A stretch of 64,000 nucleotides of DNA from the NCBI GenBank assembly GCA_964518765.1, contig CAZFJC010000002.1, forward strand, positions 1-64,000, read 5' to 3'. Source of the stretch: CAZPNX01 sp964518765. GTDB lineage: Bacteria; Edwardsbacteria; AC1; EtOH8. Position 1 is the first letter of the stretch; the number at the start of each line of letters is the position of its first letter. Positions 25,952-35,132 of the stretch are shown here, piece after piece. The notes under the pieces were generated by a model that was not told the DNA's origin, ran no database searches, and saw nothing but the letters and a program-made list of their open reading frames with translations. The position numbers were made by a program, and so were the translations under genes.

Positions 25952-26947
25952 CTAAAGCAGTTTCGGCTGGCCGTCATCCTCCGACGGCTCGGGCAGGTAG
26001 ATGTAGCGGTCTATCAGGTTGACGTATTCGCTCCAGCGCCGATTCCTCCCCTCCTCTCGCTTGATTATTCGGGTGAAGGCCCCGGCGTGGGAATCCAGAT
26101 AATCGCAGTGGTGCAGCACCAGGGCTTCTAGGGTGGCCGGCGTCACCGGGGATCCCCTCTCCCTTTCGCCGTGGTGCGACAGCATCATATGGCGCAACCT
26201 TAGGGCCTTCTCCGGCGGAAAATCCTTTGCCCGGGCCAGCCTTTCCCTTAGCATCTGATCGCCCAGCACGATATGCCCCAAAAGTCTTCCTTGGTCAGAG
26301 TACTCGATATAGCTCCCCACCCTGTACTCCGGCACCTTGCCTACGTCGTGCAGCAGGCAGCCGGACAGGAGCAGGTCGGCGTCCAACAGCTGGTAGCTGG
26401 CGGCCGCGGCCCGGGCCAGGCGGCAGACGGCCGCGGTGTGCTCCGCCAAGCCTCCGAGGTAGGGGTGGTGCCACAGCTTGGCGGCCGGAGCATTTAGGAA
26501 CTGGCCCAAAAACTCGCGATCGTCGAAAAAAAGCGAGAGCAGTCTGGACAAGTGAGAGTCTCTTACCGATTTTATCTCCGCCCTGATGGCCGTCTCCCGC
26601 TCGGCCGGGGAGAGAGGGGACTGGGCCAGGAACTCCTCGGGCCTCCAGTCCTCAGCTTTGGCCTTGACCATCGACTCCACCCTCAGCTGGGGCGCCTCCC
26701 GGTAGGTCCCCACTGTCGCCTTCACCTGAACGATGTCGTCCTGGGCCAGCCGACGGAAGGTATCGGCGGCATCGTTCCACATGATCCCGTCGATGCGCCC
26801 GGTGGCGTCGCCCAGCTCCAGCGACAGGAACTGCTTCCCGTCCGAGTCCTTAGTCCTAAGCTCTATCTTGCGCAGGGCAAAGCAGGATATCGCCTCCTGG
26901 CCCTGCCAGGAAGGTTCCTTCAGCTCCCTGACATATATCTTGGCCAT
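25952..26947 (-). CDS. YhaM/CBF1-type 3'-5' exoribonuclease with HD domain
   Basis: A 331-residue protein with an N-terminal OB-fold nucleic-acid-binding domain (residues 1-100, L-S-L-E-L-G-D-A-T-G-R-I-D-G) and an HD metal-dependent domain: G-G-L-A-E-H-T near residue 165 and C-L-L-H-D-V-G-K near residue 195, and later H-H-G-E-R-E. The same order is found in YhaM, which trims RNA or DNA 3' ends. It lies between dinG and the ferritin-like gene in one run. Confidence 0.88.
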   Translation of the reverse strand: MAKIYVRELKEPSWQGQEAISCFALRKIELRTKDSDGKQFLSLELGDATGRIDGIMWNDAADTFRRLAQDDIVQVKATVGTYREAPQLRVESMVKAKAEDWRPEEFLAQSPLSPAERETAIRAEIKSVRDSHLSRLLSLFFDDREFLGQFLNAPAAKLWHHPYLGGLAEHTAAVCRLARAAAASYQLLDADLLLSGCLLHDVGKVPEYRVGSYIEYSDQGRLLGHIVLGDQMLRERLARAKDFPPEKALRLRHMMLSHHGERERGSPVTPATLEALVLHHCDYLDSHAGAFTRIIKREEGRNRRWSEYVNLIDRYIYLPEPSEDDGQPKLL

Positions 26948-26980
26948 AGGTAATGATTTTAACCTTTATCGGGACGGATG

Positions 26981-29809
26981 TCAACTACTGGCAGGCGGCC
27001 TCTCCATAAAGGAAAGGGAACGCCACAGCTCTTCGGGGCTCTGGCAGACATCGGTCGGCATTTCCGGCAAAGAGCGAAGAAACACTCTCCCGTATTCGCT
27101 GTTCACCGTCCGCGGATCGCACAGCACCGCCAGCCCCCGGTCCGTTTTGTTGCGTATCAGCCGCCCGAATCCCTGCCGCAGGCGGATGACCGCCTCGGGC
27201 AGCAGGTAGCGGTGGAAGGCGCTCCCCCCCGCCTGCTCGATGGCCTGGCATCTGGCCTCGACCAGGGGTTCGGTGGGCACCGAGAACGGCAGCTTGGTGA
27301 TCACCAGCAGCTCCAGCGATTGGCCCGGCAGGTCCACCCCCTCCCAGAAGGAGTTGGTGCCCAGCACTATCGCATCCTTGGACCGCCGGGCGGTCTCCAG
27401 CAGTTGGGTCGGGCTGCCGTCCAGGCCCTGGGCCAGTGCCGGGATGCCGGCCTTGGCCAGCCGCCAATAGCAGCGATGCAGCAGGTCGAACGAGGTGAAC
27501 AGCACCAGGGTGCCGGTGCGTCGCCTCTGCAACATCCCCTCGACCAGGCGCGCCACCTGCTCGTTGAAGTCCTTGTCCCGAGGCGACGGCAGGAAATTGA
27601 CCACCGCCAGACCGGCCTGGTTCTGGTAGTCGAAGGGCGATTTGAGCAGCTTCTGAGCCACCCGGTCCCGATCGGCCAGGGACAGCCCGGAGCGCTCCAT
27701 GAAATAGTCGAATTTCCCGTCGACCGACAGGGTGCCGGAGGTATAGACCAGGGTCTTGAGTTTAGGGTGTAATCGCTCGGCGATGATCCGGCCGACATCC
27801 AGCGGGCCGGCGGCCAGAACCAGCCCCTGCTCCCGAAACTCGGCCCAGAAGACGAATTCTTTATCCTCGGCGGCCACCAGCCTGGACAGCGTGGAAGCCA
27901 GTCCGGCCGCCTGCTGGCCAGCCAGGTACAGCTGGTCGGAGAAGGTCTCCTGCCCCTCCTTATCCAGCTCGGCGGCCTGTGACAGCCAGTCGTAGAAGAG
28001 GCCTAGTTTGCCTGACAGCAGCAAAAGGCTGTCCGCCAGCCCGCCTGAAGCCTCCTGCAGATCCATCTGGAGGCGGTCGCCCTTGATAAACCTGGCCTTC
28101 TGGCCGCTGCCCGATCGTTGGTGCCAGTCCGAATGGAAAAGCCGCTCCGCCAGCTTACTGCCCTCCAGCACTGTCTGCCCAATCTCCAAAAGAGAGGCTC
28201 TCCAGGGCCTGGTAACTACCTTACCTCTACTTGAATCGAGCCACTTCCCAAGTTTGAAAACCAATCCCGATTCGCCGCCCCGACGCGAATATAAGCCCTG
28301 AAGGAAATTATTCACCTCCCACCGGTTGATGCTGAACCCGAGGTAATCGGTGGCCACCTGCTCCAGGTTATGGGCCTCGTCGAACATGAGCCTCTGATAA
28401 TCGGGCAGTATCCGATTCTGTGACGCCAGGTCAGAGAAAAGCAGGGAATGGTTGATGACCACCAGCTCTGCCTCCTGGGCTGCCCGACGGGCCCGGAAAA
28501 GGAAGCAGCGGCGGTAGTGCGGACAACGTCCGCCCTGGCAGGTGGAGGCGTCGGCCGAGAGCTTGGCCCAAAGCGTAGGCGCCCGGACCGGGTTGAAGCC
28601 CCCGTGCTCGGAGATGTCCCCGGCTTCGGTGCCCTCGGCCCAGTAGGCCAGTATCATGGCCTCTGACCGTTCCCTCTCCCCCAACATCAGGTCGGGATAT
28701 TGTACCACCTCGCGCCATTTCCTCCAGCACAGGTAGTTGTTCCTGCCCTTGAGCAGGGCCGCCCGAAAATCACCCACGGCAGAGGCGGCCAGTGGGATGT
28801 CCTTGTAGAAGAGCTGCTCCTGTAAGTTCCGGGTGTAGGTGGAGATGACCACCCTTTCCCTGCTCCTCCTGGCCCAGATGGCCGCCGGAATCAGGTAGGC
28901 CAGGCTCTTCCCCACCCCGGTGCCGGCCTCCACCGCCAAGAATAGATCATCCTTGAGCGCCCCCTCAACCTCCCTGGCGATTTCCTCCTGCTCCACCCTT
29001 TGCTCATATTCCCGGCCCATAGCCTGGGCCAGGGTCCCTCCCTGGCCGAAGACCATGTCCAACGTCTCGATGGATTTGGCCCTCGGATTCCAGCCCTCTG
29101 GCCTCCTGCCCACTCTGACCGCCTCCCGCCATTTACCGGATTTCGCCCCCGGATCCGGCCCCGGCAGCTCGAAGTTATTGGCTATCTTAGGCAATAAATC
29201 AAGGAGCCTCCGATAGTGGCCCGGTCCCACTGCCCGCAGGGAGAACAGGGCCTCCTCGCCCAGGCCATTCAGAGCGCGGCAGACAAGGTGGAAGAGGTCG
29301 GCGGTGGCCATGGCGTCCTCCAGCGCCCGGTGGGATCTCCCCGGATGGAAGTCGAAAAAGCGGGCCAGGTATTCCAGGCTGTGGGAGCGCAGTCCTGGGA
29401 AGACCGCCCTAGCCAGGTCCAGAGTGTCCCAGACATCGGACTTTGGCACCCAGCCATCCTCCAGGAAGCCTAGGTCGAAGGCCGCGTTGTGCAGCACCAC
29501 CGGACGGTCGCCGACAAAGTCCGCGAAGAGCTGGACCGCCTCCTCTAGCCCGGGCGCTCCCTCCAGGTCGGACTCGGTGATCCCGGTGAGCTTTTTGACC
29601 GGCATCGGGATCTTGCGGCCGGATTGGACGAAGGTGCGGAAATCCTCCCTCTCCACTCCCGGCCCCAGCCGCACCGCCCCGATCTCGATGACCGCGTCCT
29701 GGGTGTGGGAAAGGCCGGTGGTCTCCAGATCTAAGGCCACGAAGGCGAGGGATTCCGTCGTCTCCCTCGCCTTCCTAATTTTATTTTTCTTTAACTTTTT
29801 CAGGGCCAT
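26981..29809 (-). CDS. dinG: DinG-family helicase with N-terminal DnaQ-type exonuclease
   Basis: A 942-residue fusion. Residues 20-190 are a DEDD exonuclease (D27-L-E29-T-T-G; then H-N-A-A-F-D-L-G-F-L; and R-S-H-R-A-L-E-D-A). Residues 270-940 are an XPD/DinG helicase: Walker A G-T-G-V-G-K301-S, D-E-A-H, and a C-terminal region with R-L-I-R-N-K-T-D-R-G. Cysteines N-N-Y-L-C and T-C-x4-C-x5-C fit the four ligands of the iron-sulfur cluster in this family. The ATG at 29809 is used since earlier in-frame codons lie inside thiC. Confidence 0.9.
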   Translation of the reverse strand: MALKKLKKNKIRKARETTESLAFVALDLETTGLSHTQDAVIEIGAVRLGPGVEREDFRTFVQSGRKIPMPVKKLTGITESDLEGAPGLEEAVQLFADFVGDRPVVLHNAAFDLGFLEDGWVPKSDVWDTLDLARAVFPGLRSHSLEYLARFFDFHPGRSHRALEDAMATADLFHLVCRALNGLGEEALFSLRAVGPGHYRRLLDLLPKIANNFELPGPDPGAKSGKWREAVRVGRRPEGWNPRAKSIETLDMVFGQGGTLAQAMGREYEQRVEQEEIAREVEGALKDDLFLAVEAGTGVGKSLAYLIPAAIWARRSRERVVISTYTRNLQEQLFYKDIPLAASAVGDFRAALLKGRNNYLCWRKWREVVQYPDLMLGERERSEAMILAYWAEGTEAGDISEHGGFNPVRAPTLWAKLSADASTCQGGRCPHYRRCFLFRARRAAQEAELVVINHSLLFSDLASQNRILPDYQRLMFDEAHNLEQVATDYLGFSINRWEVNNFLQGLYSRRGGESGLVFKLGKWLDSSRGKVVTRPWRASLLEIGQTVLEGSKLAERLFHSDWHQRSGSGQKARFIKGDRLQMDLQEASGGLADSLLLLSGKLGLFYDWLSQAAELDKEGQETFSDQLYLAGQQAAGLASTLSRLVAAEDKEFVFWAEFREQGLVLAAGPLDVGRIIAERLHPKLKTLVYTSGTLSVDGKFDYFMERSGLSLADRDRVAQKLLKSPFDYQNQAGLAVVNFLPSPRDKDFNEQVARLVEGMLQRRRTGTLVLFTSFDLLHRCYWRLAKAGIPALAQGLDGSPTQLLETARRSKDAIVLGTNSFWEGVDLPGQSLELLVITKLPFSVPTEPLVEARCQAIEQAGGSAFHRYLLPEAVIRLRQGFGRLIRNKTDRGLAVLCDPRTVNSEYGRVFLRSLPEMPTDVCQSPEELWRSLSFMERPPASS

Positions 29810-29841
29810 CAATTGATTTTCAGGGATATCCCGCCGTGCTC

Positions 29842-31113
29842 TTACTTCGATCCCTTCTCCACCTTCGACATCCTCTTCATGGCGCAGTACTGGCCGCACA
29901 TGGTGCACTCCCCGCCCTCCTTGTTGGGAGCCGATTCGAAGATCTGACGGGCCAGGGGCGGGTTGATGGACAATTCTATCTGCTTTTTCCAATCGAGCGC
30001 TTTCCTGGCCTGGGACATAGCCAGGTCCCAGTCCCCGGCCCCGGGCACCCCCCGGGCGATATCGGCAGCGTGGGCGGCGATCCGCAGGGCATAGACCCCC
30101 TCCCGGACGTCCTCCACCGTCGGCAGGCGCAGGTGTTCGGCCGGGGTAACGTAGCAAAGGAAGTCGGCCCCGAAGTAGGCAGCCCAGGCTCCGCCGATGG
30201 CCGCCGAAATATGGTCGTAGCCCGGAGCCACGTCGGTCACCAGCGGCCCCAGCACATAGAACGGGGCGCCACGGCACAGCTCCTTCTGCAGGCGGATGTT
30301 GGTCTCTATCTGGTGGACGGGCACGTGCCCCGGACCCTCGACCATGGTCTGGACCCCGGCCGCCCTGGCCCGATCAACCAGCTCGCCCAGTATCAACAGC
30401 TCCTGCACCTGCGAGCGGTCGGTGGCGTCGGCCAGGCATCCCGGCCTTAATCCGTCTCCCAGGCTCAGGGTGACCCCGTATTCCCCGGCGATCCAAAGCA
30501 GCCGGTTGTAATGCTCGTAGAGCGGGTTCTCCTGGCCGTTGTAGGACATCCACTCGATGGTCATGGCCCCGCCCCGGCTGACGACCCCGGCCGTCCGGCC
30601 CTGCTCCTTGAGCCTGGCCAGCACCTCCCTGGTCACCCCGCAGTGGACCGTCATGAAGTCCACCCCCTCCCTGGCCTGCTTCTCGATGACCGAGAAGATC
30701 TCGTCGGCCGTCATCTCCACCAGGGACTTCTTCTTCTCCCCCGCCTCCACCGCCGCTTGGTAGATGGGCACCGTCCCCAGCGGCACCGGACACTGGGCGA
30801 TGATCTCCCGGCGGACGGCGTCCAGGTCGCCGCCGGTGGACAGGTCCATGACGGCGTCGGCCCCGGCCCCCAAGGCGGCCCGCAGCTTTTCCAGCTCGCC
30901 GGCCGGATCGGAGATATCCTGGGAGGTGCCGATGTTGGCGTTGACCTTGACCCGCAAGCCCGCCCCCACCGCCATCGGCTTCAGCAGCCGCCGGTTCTTG
31001 TTCATGGGGATGGCCACCGTGCCCTGAGCCAGGCCCCGGCTGATGTGCTCGGCCGGGACCCTCTCCTCCTCGGCAATCCTTTTAATAAGAGATTCGGGTA
31101 TGGAGGCCGCCAT
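29842..31113 (-). CDS. thiC: ThiC phosphomethylpyrimidine synthase
   Basis: A 423-residue radical-SAM enzyme that turns AIR into the thiamine pyrimidine HMP-P. Recognised by N-K-N-R-R, R-V-K-V-N-A-N-I-G-T-S, D-L-S-T-G-G, E-G-P-G-H-V-P and the C-terminal cluster motif C403-T-M-C406-G-Q-Y-C410. That spacing (CX2CX3C) and the short length mark the compact ThiC type, unlike the CX2CX4C of the long proteobacterial form. No TPP riboswitch fits in the 50-base gap upstream. Confidence 0.95.
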   Translation of the reverse strand: MAASIPESLIKRIAEEERVPAEHISRGLAQGTVAIPMNKNRRLLKPMAVGAGLRVKVNANIGTSQDISDPAGELEKLRAALGAGADAVMDLSTGGDLDAVRREIIAQCPVPLGTVPIYQAAVEAGEKKKSLVEMTADEIFSVIEKQAREGVDFMTVHCGVTREVLARLKEQGRTAGVVSRGGAMTIEWMSYNGQENPLYEHYNRLLWIAGEYGVTLSLGDGLRPGCLADATDRSQVQELLILGELVDRARAAGVQTMVEGPGHVPVHQIETNIRLQKELCRGAPFYVLGPLVTDVAPGYDHISAAIGGAWAAYFGADFLCYVTPAEHLRLPTVEDVREGVYALRIAAHAADIARGVPGAGDWDLAMSQARKALDWKKQIELSINPPLARQIFESAPNKEGGECTMCGQYCAMKRMSKVEKGSK

Positions 31114-31163
31114 TATCGCGCCTTCACCATGTTGGCCTCGGCCGCATGAAATAGCCGGAAGCC

Positions 31164-31391
31164 TTACACCTTGGCCTTGGCAGAAGTTTTCTCTTCCTTG
31201 GCATAGCGCTTCTTGAAGCGCTCCACCCGTCCGGCGGTGTCGACCAGCTTCTGCTTGCCGGTGAAGAATGGATGGCAGCTGGAGCAGATCTCCACGTGGA
31301 TATCCTTGACCGTCGACTTGGTCTTGATGACGTTGCCGCAGGCGCAGGTGATGGTGGCATCAAGGTACTTGGGGTGGATGTCCTTCTTCAT
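31164..31391 (-). CDS. rpmE: Ribosomal protein L31 (zinc-type)
   Basis: A 75-residue L31, 50S subunit. It has the zinc-binding form C-A-C and C-S-S-C-H-P-F-F-T-G-K-Q, typical of the C+ type used when zinc is sufficient. The C-terminus has a short basic extension. An AGAGGT ribosome site precedes the ATG. Confidence 0.96.
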   Translation of the reverse strand: MKKDIHPKYLDATITCACGNVIKTKSTVKDIHVEICSSCHPFFTGKQKLVDTAGRVERFKKRYAKEEKTSAKAKV

Positions 31392-31405
31392 GTTACCTCT
31401 ATTTA

Positions 31406-31434
31406 TTTATAGTTTTTTAATTTGCGGATGAAAA
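31406..31434 (-). promoter_or_regulatory. Possible promoter of rpmE
   Basis: TTTTCA (31429-31434), 17-base spacer, TATAAA (31406-31411) on the minus strand. The remaining gap to rho holds a short hairpin (CCTTTG/CAAAGG) without a T-run. Confidence 0.4.
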
Positions 31435-31485
31435 CACTGGCGATGCTCAGAAATCGAACCAAGCCTTTGTCCCGCGGGCCAAAGG

Positions 31486-32751
31486 TCACTGGTTCATCGC
31501 CTCCAGGAAGGCCTTGTTGCCCTTGCTGGCCTTCATCCTGGAGAGCAGCAGCTCCATGGCCTCGATCGGGTTCAGCTCGCTCAAAAATTTCCTGAGCACC
31601 CAGCAGCGGTTCAGCACCTCCTGCGGAAGCAGCAGCTCCTCCTTGCGGGTGCCGGAGCGGTTGAGGTCCAGGGCCGGAAAGATGCGGCGGTCGGCCAGCT
31701 TCCGGTCCAGGATCAGCTCCATGTTGCCGGTGCCCTTGAACTCCTCGAAGATGACGTCGTCCATGCGGCTGCCGGTGTCCACCAGGGCGGTGGCGATGAT
31801 GGTCAGGCTGCCGCCCTCCTCGATGTTCCGGGCCGACCCAAAGAAGCGCTTGGGCCGCTGCAGGGCGTTGGAGTCCACCCCGCCGGAGAGGGTCTTCCCC
31901 GAGTGGGGGATGACCGCGTTGTTGGCCCGGGCCAGCCGGGTGATTGAGTCCAGCAGGATGACCACATCCTTCTTGCGCTCCACCAGGCGCTTGGCCCGCT
32001 CCAGCACCATGTCGGCCACCTGGACGTGGCGCTCCGGCGGCTCGTCGAAGGTGGAGCTGACCACCTCGGCCTTCACCTGCCGCTGCATGTCGGTCACCTC
32101 CTCGGGCCGTTCGTCTATCAGCAGGATGAACAGAGCCACCTCGGGGTGGTTGGCGGTGATGCTGTTGGCGATCTTCTGCAGCAGGACCGTCTTCCCGGCC
32201 CGGGGCGGCGAGACCACCAGCCCCCGCTGGCCCTTTCCTATGGGCGCCAGCAGGTCGATGATCCGCATGGAGAGCTCGCCCGGCTCCCGCTCCAGCACCA
32301 GCCTCTCCTGGGGGTAGAGCGGGGTCAGATTGTCGAAGAGGATCCTCTCCCGGGTGGCCTCCGGATTCTCGTGGTCCACCGCCTCCACCTTGAGCAGGGC
32401 GAAGTTCTTCTCCCCCTCCTTGGGCGGGCGGATCTGCCCGGTGACCAGGTCGCCGGTCAGCAGGTTGAACCGCTTGACCTGGGTGGGGCCGACGTAGATG
32501 TCGTCCGGGCCCGGCAGGTAGCTGTAGTCCGGCGAGCGCAGGAAGCCGAAGCCGTCGGGAAGGACCTCCAGCACCCCGCCGCCGAACAACAATCCGTTGC
32601 GCTGGGCCTGGGCCTCCAGGATCTTGAAGATGAACTCCTGCTTCTTCAACCCGCTGGCGCCCTGGATGTCCAGCTCCCGGGCGATGGCCGAAAGCTCGGA
32701 GACGGTCTTCGACTTCAGGGAGGCTATGTTTAGCTGTTCCTGGGGGCTCAT
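31486..32751 (-). CDS. rho: Transcription termination factor Rho
   Basis: A 421-residue hexameric RNA helicase. The N-terminus has the Rho-N helical region, then the RNA-binding domain (G-F-G-F-L-R-S-P-D-Y-S-Y-L-P-G-P-D-D-I-Y-V). Walker A is A-G-K-T-V-L-L near residue 185, Q-loop R-A-N-N-A-V and R-loop S-G-K-T-L-S-G-G-V-D-S follow. Length and motifs are standard. The insert seen in some actinobacterial Rho proteins is absent. Confidence 0.97.
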   Translation of the reverse strand: MSPQEQLNIASLKSKTVSELSAIARELDIQGASGLKKQEFIFKILEAQAQRNGLLFGGGVLEVLPDGFGFLRSPDYSYLPGPDDIYVGPTQVKRFNLLTGDLVTGQIRPPKEGEKNFALLKVEAVDHENPEATRERILFDNLTPLYPQERLVLEREPGELSMRIIDLLAPIGKGQRGLVVSPPRAGKTVLLQKIANSITANHPEVALFILLIDERPEEVTDMQRQVKAEVVSSTFDEPPERHVQVADMVLERAKRLVERKKDVVILLDSITRLARANNAVIPHSGKTLSGGVDSNALQRPKRFFGSARNIEEGGSLTIIATALVDTGSRMDDVIFEEFKGTGNMELILDRKLADRRIFPALDLNRSGTRKEELLLPQEVLNRCWVLRKFLSELNPIEAMELLLSRMKASKGNKAFLEAMNQ

Positions 32752-32773
32752 TCGACGGGCCGGGGGGAATGGA

Positions 32774-33268
32774 TCATTTTTGAGGGAGGGAGTCCTTATT
32801 GGTGGTGTCCGGGGTCGCGGCCCGGGCTTTGACGCCCCTGATGCCGGCCACCGCGGTCGGCGTCTGGACGCTGTAGGTCTGCTTCTTGCCCTCGAGCTTC
32901 CTCACCTTGGTGAACACCTTGCCGGCAGCCGATCCCTCGGCGGTGGCCGCGGCCGACATCAACTTATGGACCGAGCCCCTGGTCGGCCCCTCCAGCCTGG
33001 CCACCCTGTCGTCGGCCCCCTTGAGCTCAACCTGGGCGCCCTCTGCCAGGTCCAGGCTGTCGGCGGCCTCCAGCTCCTGCCCTATGGCGGTCGGCTTCCA
33101 GGCGTTCTCCGAGAAGACTTTGGCCTCGCCTTTGACAAAGCCAACCGTGGCCGCCACCACCCTGGAACTGGGGACGGGAGCGGCCGATTTCGGAGGCTCC
33201 GGCCGGCTGCAGCCGGCCAGGAAAGCCAAAGCGATGCCCAACAAGGCCCCTGTGATCTTCTTTGGCAT
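32774..33268 (-). CDS. FecR-domain lipoprotein
   Basis: About 164 residues with lipobox L-A-G-C near residue 19, so anchored by lipid. The C-terminal half has the FecR-like sequence V-Q-T-P-T-A-V-A-G-I-R-G. FecR-type domains bind glycan or relay signals at the envelope. The ATG at 33268 is used because an earlier TTG in frame falls inside the predicted promoter. The start is only 10 bases from a -10 box, so the leader must be very short. Confidence 0.75.
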   Translation of the reverse strand: MPKKITGALLGIALAFLAGCSRPEPPKSAAPVPSSRVVAATVGFVKGEAKVFSENAWKPTAIGQELEAADSLDLAEGAQVELKGADDRVARLEGPTRGSVHKLMSAAATAEGSAAGKVFTKVRKLEGKKQTYSVQTPTAVAGIRGVKARAATPDTTNKDSLPQK

Positions 33269-33278
33269 AGACTGTATA

Positions 33279-33307
33279 AAGATACTATATTTCCCTGCCA
33301 AAGTCAA
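33279..33307 (-). promoter_or_regulatory. Promoter of the FecR lipoprotein, near-leaderless
   Basis: TTGACT (33302-33307), 17-base spacer, TATCTT (33279-33284) on the minus strand. The ATG at 33268 follows after 10 bases. Confidence 0.5.
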
Positions 33308-33926
33308 TAGAAACCGCCACCTTTCTGCCCCGCCCGCCTTTGAGCGGCCTCACCAGACCGGCCACCACCCCAGCCATGGTCTCGGAAACGTAATCCTTCA
33401 TGCCGATGTTCCTTCCGTCGACCGTAAGCCTAACCCTGGGCCCTTTCTCTGAGTTGATAAATGTCTTTTCCAGCCAACCGGCCAAGACCTTGGACTGTTT
33501 CGGCGAGAAGTGCCTGGGCATCAATCCTTTGGATGTTAACGCCTTCCGACCGTAGGTGGCCACCACGCCTCTGAGCTCGGTTTTCGGCCGAGAATCGGAT
33601 AAAAGAACTTTGGGCAGATCCAATTGCTTGTATCCCTCCACCAACAGCAGATCGACCTCGGCCGCCAGCGACGACAGCAAAGTCATGGGGTCGCTCGCGC
33701 CCTCGAAGCGCACCAGGGTCCGGTCATCTGCGATGGCGGAAACAGCGGCTCCGGCCAGCCGAAAGCGATCGGTGTCGGTGCCATTCCGATCCACCTTGAT
33801 CCTGGCGTGGGTATGTTTGAGCACGCCGACGCGGTATCCCTTTTTTCTCAGAATGGCGACCAGGCGCTCGATCAGGCTGGTCTTGCCGGCGCCGGAATGC
33901 CCCACGAAAGCCACTACATTGCCCAT
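33285..33926 (-). CDS. mobB: MobB, molybdopterin-guanine dinucleotide biosynthesis adaptor
   Basis: A 213-residue P-loop GTPase. Walker A is G-H-S-G-A-G-K-T (residues 9-16), then K-H-T-H-A-R and D-L-L-L-V-E-G-Y-K. It helps deliver nucleotide to molybdopterin. The C-terminal 50 residues (R-V-R-L-T-V-D-G-R-N-I-G-M-K-D-Y) go beyond the E. coli length of about 175. It starts 9 bases after moeA and is the end of the tungstate/molybdate run. Confidence 0.88.
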   Translation of the reverse strand: MGNVVAFVGHSGAGKTSLIERLVAILRKKGYRVGVLKHTHARIKVDRNGTDTDRFRLAGAAVSAIADDRTLVRFEGASDPMTLLSSLAAEVDLLLVEGYKQLDLPKVLLSDSRPKTELRGVVATYGRKALTSKGLMPRHFSPKQSKVLAGWLEKTFINSEKGPRVRLTVDGRNIGMKDYVSETMAGVVAGLVRPLKGGRGRKVAVSIDFGREI

Positions 33927-33935
33927 GGTTCTCTC

Positions 33936-35132
33936 CTAGAATAGCTCCACCGTCACCGTGTCGCCCGGCATGATATGCACCGCCTTCTCGGGAAGTATCA
34001 AGAGCCCGTTCGCCCGCACCATCGAGGTCAGGATCCCCGAGCCCTGCGCCCCGGTCAGGTTGGCATGATAACAGCCTTCGCGCCATTTTATAGCCGCCCG
34101 CATGAACTCGCGCCTTCCCGCCGGCTTGACTATTTCCTGGTCACAGATAGCTGTTAACTGCTCATTGAAAATTGAGCTTGCTCCCTGCATCTTTAAAAGC
34201 AGCGGTCTGACGTACTGCCCGAAGACGACCATGGAGGAGACCGGATTTCCCGGCAGGCCCAGCACCGGCTTGTTATTTATATGTCCGTAGGCCATCGGCT
34301 TCCCCGGTTTCTGGGCCACCTGCCAGAAGTTCATCTGGCCCAGCTTCCCGAGCGCCTGTTTCATCAGGTCGTAATCGCCCACCGACACCCCGCCCGAGGT
34401 CAACAGCAGGTCGCACTCGTCGGCTGCTTTCTCCAGCGCGGCCATGATCCTTCCGAGGTCGTCCCTCACGATCCCATAGTCCCGGACACTGGCGTTAGCC
34501 GACCGGGCCTGCGCCGACACGCTGTATCTGTTGGCATCATATATCTGTCCCGGGCCCAGCTTGCCGCCCGGCGGGACTATCTCGTTCCCGCTGGAGAGAA
34601 TTCCAACAACCGGTTTTTTCGAGACCAGCGCCTCTGTCATCCCTAGCGAGGCTATCAGCCCCACCTCCTGCGGCCGCAGCCTGGCGCCTTTGGCTATCAG
34701 CAACTCACCGGCCCTGACGTCCTCGCCCCGGCGGCGTATATTCTCACCCAGTTTTACCGACCTTTCGATTATTATCTGTGATTTCGTATTTTGGTTTTTG
34801 GAATTCTCGACCGGGACTACGCAATCCGCCCCGTCAGGGATCTGCGCCCCGGTCATTATCCGTATCGCCTGCCCCTTGCCGACTGTCTTTGAAGCCACCT
34901 TGCCCGCCGGCAGATCCTCGGTCACCTCCAGGTTTACGGGCAAAGTTCTGATGTCCTCGAAGCGCACCGCGAACCCGTCCATGGCCGAGTTGTCCCGGGG
35001 CGGTATGTCGAAGGCCGAGGCAATATCCTGGGCCAGAATGCGGCCAGAAAGATCGGCAAGGGGACAGGCCTCGGCCGACAGGGTCCCAACTACGGATAGC
35101 ACTTTCTCGCGGGCTTCTTTGAATGATATCAT
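33936..35132 (-). CDS. moeA: MoeA molybdopterin molybdenumtransferase
   Basis: A 398-residue enzyme that inserts molybdate or tungstate into adenylylated molybdopterin. Seen: P-P-R-D-N-S-A-M-D-G-F-A near residue 50, I-M-T-G-A-Q-I-P-D-G-A-D, S-S-G-N-E-I-V-P-P-G, and the D-Y-D-L-M-K. The ATG overlaps the tupC stop (ATGA) and has a GGAGGGAGGAG ribosome site. Family members can favour molybdate or tungstate; the neighbouring transporter suggests tungstate here. Confidence 0.94.
   Translation of the reverse strand: MISFKEAREKVLSVVGTLSAEACPLADLSGRILAQDIASAFDIPPRDNSAMDGFAVRFEDIRTLPVNLEVTEDLPAGKVASKTVGKGQAIRIMTGAQIPDGADCVVPVENSKNQNTKSQIIIERSVKLGENIRRRGEDVRAGELLIAKGARLRPQEVGLIASLGMTEALVSKKPVVGILSSGNEIVPPGGKLGPGQIYDANRYSVSAQARSANASVRDYGIVRDDLGRIMAALEKAADECDLLLTSGGVSVGDYDLMKQALGKLGQMNFWQVAQKPGKPMAYGHINNKPVLGLPGNPVSSMVVFGQYVRPLLLKMQGASSIFNEQLTAICDQEIVKPAGRREFMRAAIKWREGCYHANLTGAQGSGILTSMVRANGLLILPEKAVHIMPGDTVTVELF

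Noticed and set aside
29810..30277. N-terminal extension of DinG
   Set aside because: It overlaps thiC in another frame; the DnaQ-type domain starts soon after 29809.
31114..31163. TPP riboswitch before thiC
   Set aside because: Only 50 bases separate thiC from rpmE and no THI-box-like sequence is seen.
31440..31485. tRNA-like or terminator sequence before rpmE
   Set aside because: It only makes a six-base hairpin with no T-run or cloverleaf.
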